From NCBI GenBank assembly GCA_037074615.1, contig CM073518.1:6200001-6264000 (forward strand): a DNA stretch of 64,000 bases. Direction: 5' to 3'. Numbering within the stretch: position 1 is the stretch's first letter; every line of letters starts with the position of its first letter. This stretch comes from Leucaena leucocephala. Lineage: Eukaryota > Streptophyta > Magnoliopsida > Fabales > Fabaceae. Shown piece after piece: positions 62,646 through 64,000 of this stretch. The notes beneath the pieces are model-generated. The model saw only the letters and a program-made list of their open reading frames with translations, did no database searches and was not told where the DNA came from. The position numbers were made by a program, and so were the translations under genes.

Positions 62646-63114
62646 GGGCCTGTTTGGAAAGGATTTTAAAAAAGGACTTATGGAAAAAAAGGGCTTATGG
62701 ACAACTTATGGAAAAGGACTTTTGGAGAAGAGTTTATGGAAAAAAAGTGGTTTTGAGTAAATAGGTGTTTGGATAGTTATTTTTAGAATGACTTTTTATG
62801 GTAGTAAATTACCAAAAAGGGTATGATTTGATTTAAAGTAAGAGAGAGGAGGGAGTTAGAGAAGAGAGATGAGAGAAGGAAGAGAGGAGAAAGGAGAGAG
62901 GGTGTAAGAAAAAGTAGAGGTAAGATAGTAATTGGATAGTCTATAAGTGCTTTTACTGTTGAAAAAGCTATTTTAAATAGTTTATTCAAAACCATGGTTT
63001 TGTCCAAAAGCACTTATGGACAAATAAGCCTGTTTGGTTTAAAATTTCCCCAAACCGAGGTTTGGGCCAAAAGCCCTTTTAAAACCGTGATTTAGTAACT
63101 TACCAAACATGCCC
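62646..63114. mobile_element. Tourist-like (PIF/Harbinger) MITE, 469 bp
   Basis: Terminal inverted repeats GGGCCTGTTTGG (62646-62657) and, on the other strand, GGGCATGTTTGG (from 63114) are flanked by TTA on both sides (62643-62645 and 63115-63117). The TTA duplication and GG..CC ends are characteristic of Harbinger-type MITEs. The interior is built of repeated CTTATGGA motifs and a purine-rich block, with no transposase. Confidence 0.82.
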
Positions 63115-63117
63115 TTA

Positions 63118-64000
63118 TTCGGCCTAGTTAGCTCTTCTCCTTTCCCATTGCTTCCAGGAGGCTTTTATGTAACATGAACCTAACTAGGTAGTGGGTAAGC
63201 CTCCTTTACATTATACCTCTAACTAATTGGAAAATTAAATTTAATTTTAAATATAATATTTTAATTTAATTTATTTTTTATATTTATTATTATTTTTAAA
63301 ATTAATTTATTTAATCTATAAACTGATATATAATATAATATTATATAAAAATACTCTAAAAAGATTGTGTCATATTTATTATAATTAATTAATTTATTTA
63401 ATTTTTATAATTAATTGATTGAGTCATAAAGTACACATTATTTTTTGAAAATAAAAATCTCACTATCATTCTTAATTCGTAAATACTATTCTATTATAAG
63501 TCAATATAGTGTTAAACATGCCACCCAATCACAGCACGCCTTATCTACTATTAGGAGTGTACAAATATTTTTTAATATAATTCTATAAAAAGCTTCAACT
63601 AACCCTCCGATTAATTTCCTTGAGATCACTTATTATCATACTTGTGAATTTCAAAGCCACCTAATGGTGTTTGAGCTCACAATCTCTTCAACCCTCCTGC
63701 TGAAAGCATCTTGGGACGTGAGTTAAGAATCCTATGGGGAATAAACCTTTTTGGAAAACCCTGGAAATTGGAGTTTCAAACATTCAACTCCCGGAACCTC
63801 TCGCACCTATAAAGCAAACATGCAATTGTTTAATGAAAACTTTGAATACACAAACGAGCACAGACGTTACACCAGCACTATGAATTCTCAACCTTCCCGC
63901 CAGTTTTGTCGAATTCTCAAATTACACATTCCCCCACCTGCAGTTTTCCTACTTTCTCGTAACTTACACCTTCTGTAGCTATTTTCTTAACGATCTATAT
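63118..64000. other. Intergenic to the window end
   Basis: AT-rich to about 63500. A frame at 63751-63978 has no recognisable domain. Nothing is supported. Confidence 0.45.

Noticed and set aside
1..64000. CRISPR array, tRNA or rRNA gene
   Set aside because: No direct-repeat/spacer pattern and no complete tRNA fold were seen. The only tRNA-like boxes belong to the SINE copies.

Overview
The window is nuclear DNA of a flowering plant, almost certainly a dicot. It is AT-rich, with widely spaced intron-containing genes (GT-AG junctions) and plant-only families: a MIR390 hairpin, a group I WRKY factor, PRA1.B, EXO70B1, a DUF4228/PADRE protein and CHX antiporters. Between the genes lie CACTA, hAT, Tourist-like, SINE and LTR elements. 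I cannot name the species. No protein or RNA of a virus was seen.

Layout. 1-1162: the promoter-bearing part of an LTR on the minus strand, with about ten phased copies of a TCGCGA-centred motif. 1163-2290: a degenerate 21-bp minisatellite. 2720-4235: a broken deoxynucleoside kinase gene, split by a hAT element (2776-3539) with an 8-bp target duplication. 6538-6795: MIR390 with its TATA box. 11079-16485: a complete CACTA transposon with a CTT target duplication. It carries a TNPA-like gene, a captured NLR leucine-rich-repeat fragment and probably the first exon of another host gene. It sits just upstream of a decayed CHX antiporter gene (16663-19345).

20660-24853: intact sorting nexin 2 gene in five exons. 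25568-25759: a SINE with a perfect 16-bp target duplication. 25967-26590: PRA1.B. 29183-31096: single-exon EXO70B1. 32826-33010: a second, older SINE copy. 33151-34414: a GDSL lipase gene with reading-frame lesions. 34520-42300: a gene-poor stretch holding a distant inverted pair of a roughly 35-bp motif. 42306-42776: DUF4228 protein. 46963-50300: a second CHX gene, again frameshifted. 51261-53865: intact WRKY33-like gene with a W-box cluster upstream. 57898-61366: an F-box/LRR (FBL3-like) gene with two nonsense codons in exon 1. 62646-63114: a Tourist-like MITE with a TTA duplication.

The intact genes form two loose themes. One is endomembrane traffic: SNX2 (endosomal sorting), PRA1.B (Rab/ER-Golgi) and EXO70B1 (exocyst, autophagy). 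The other is stress and defence: WRKY33, EXO70B1 and possibly DUF4228. Plant genes are not in operons, so I claim no joint regulation. The striking feature of the window is the number of recognisable host genes that are broken: two CHX, one F-box/LRR, one dNK and one GDSL. The intact genes beside them argue against general sequence error.
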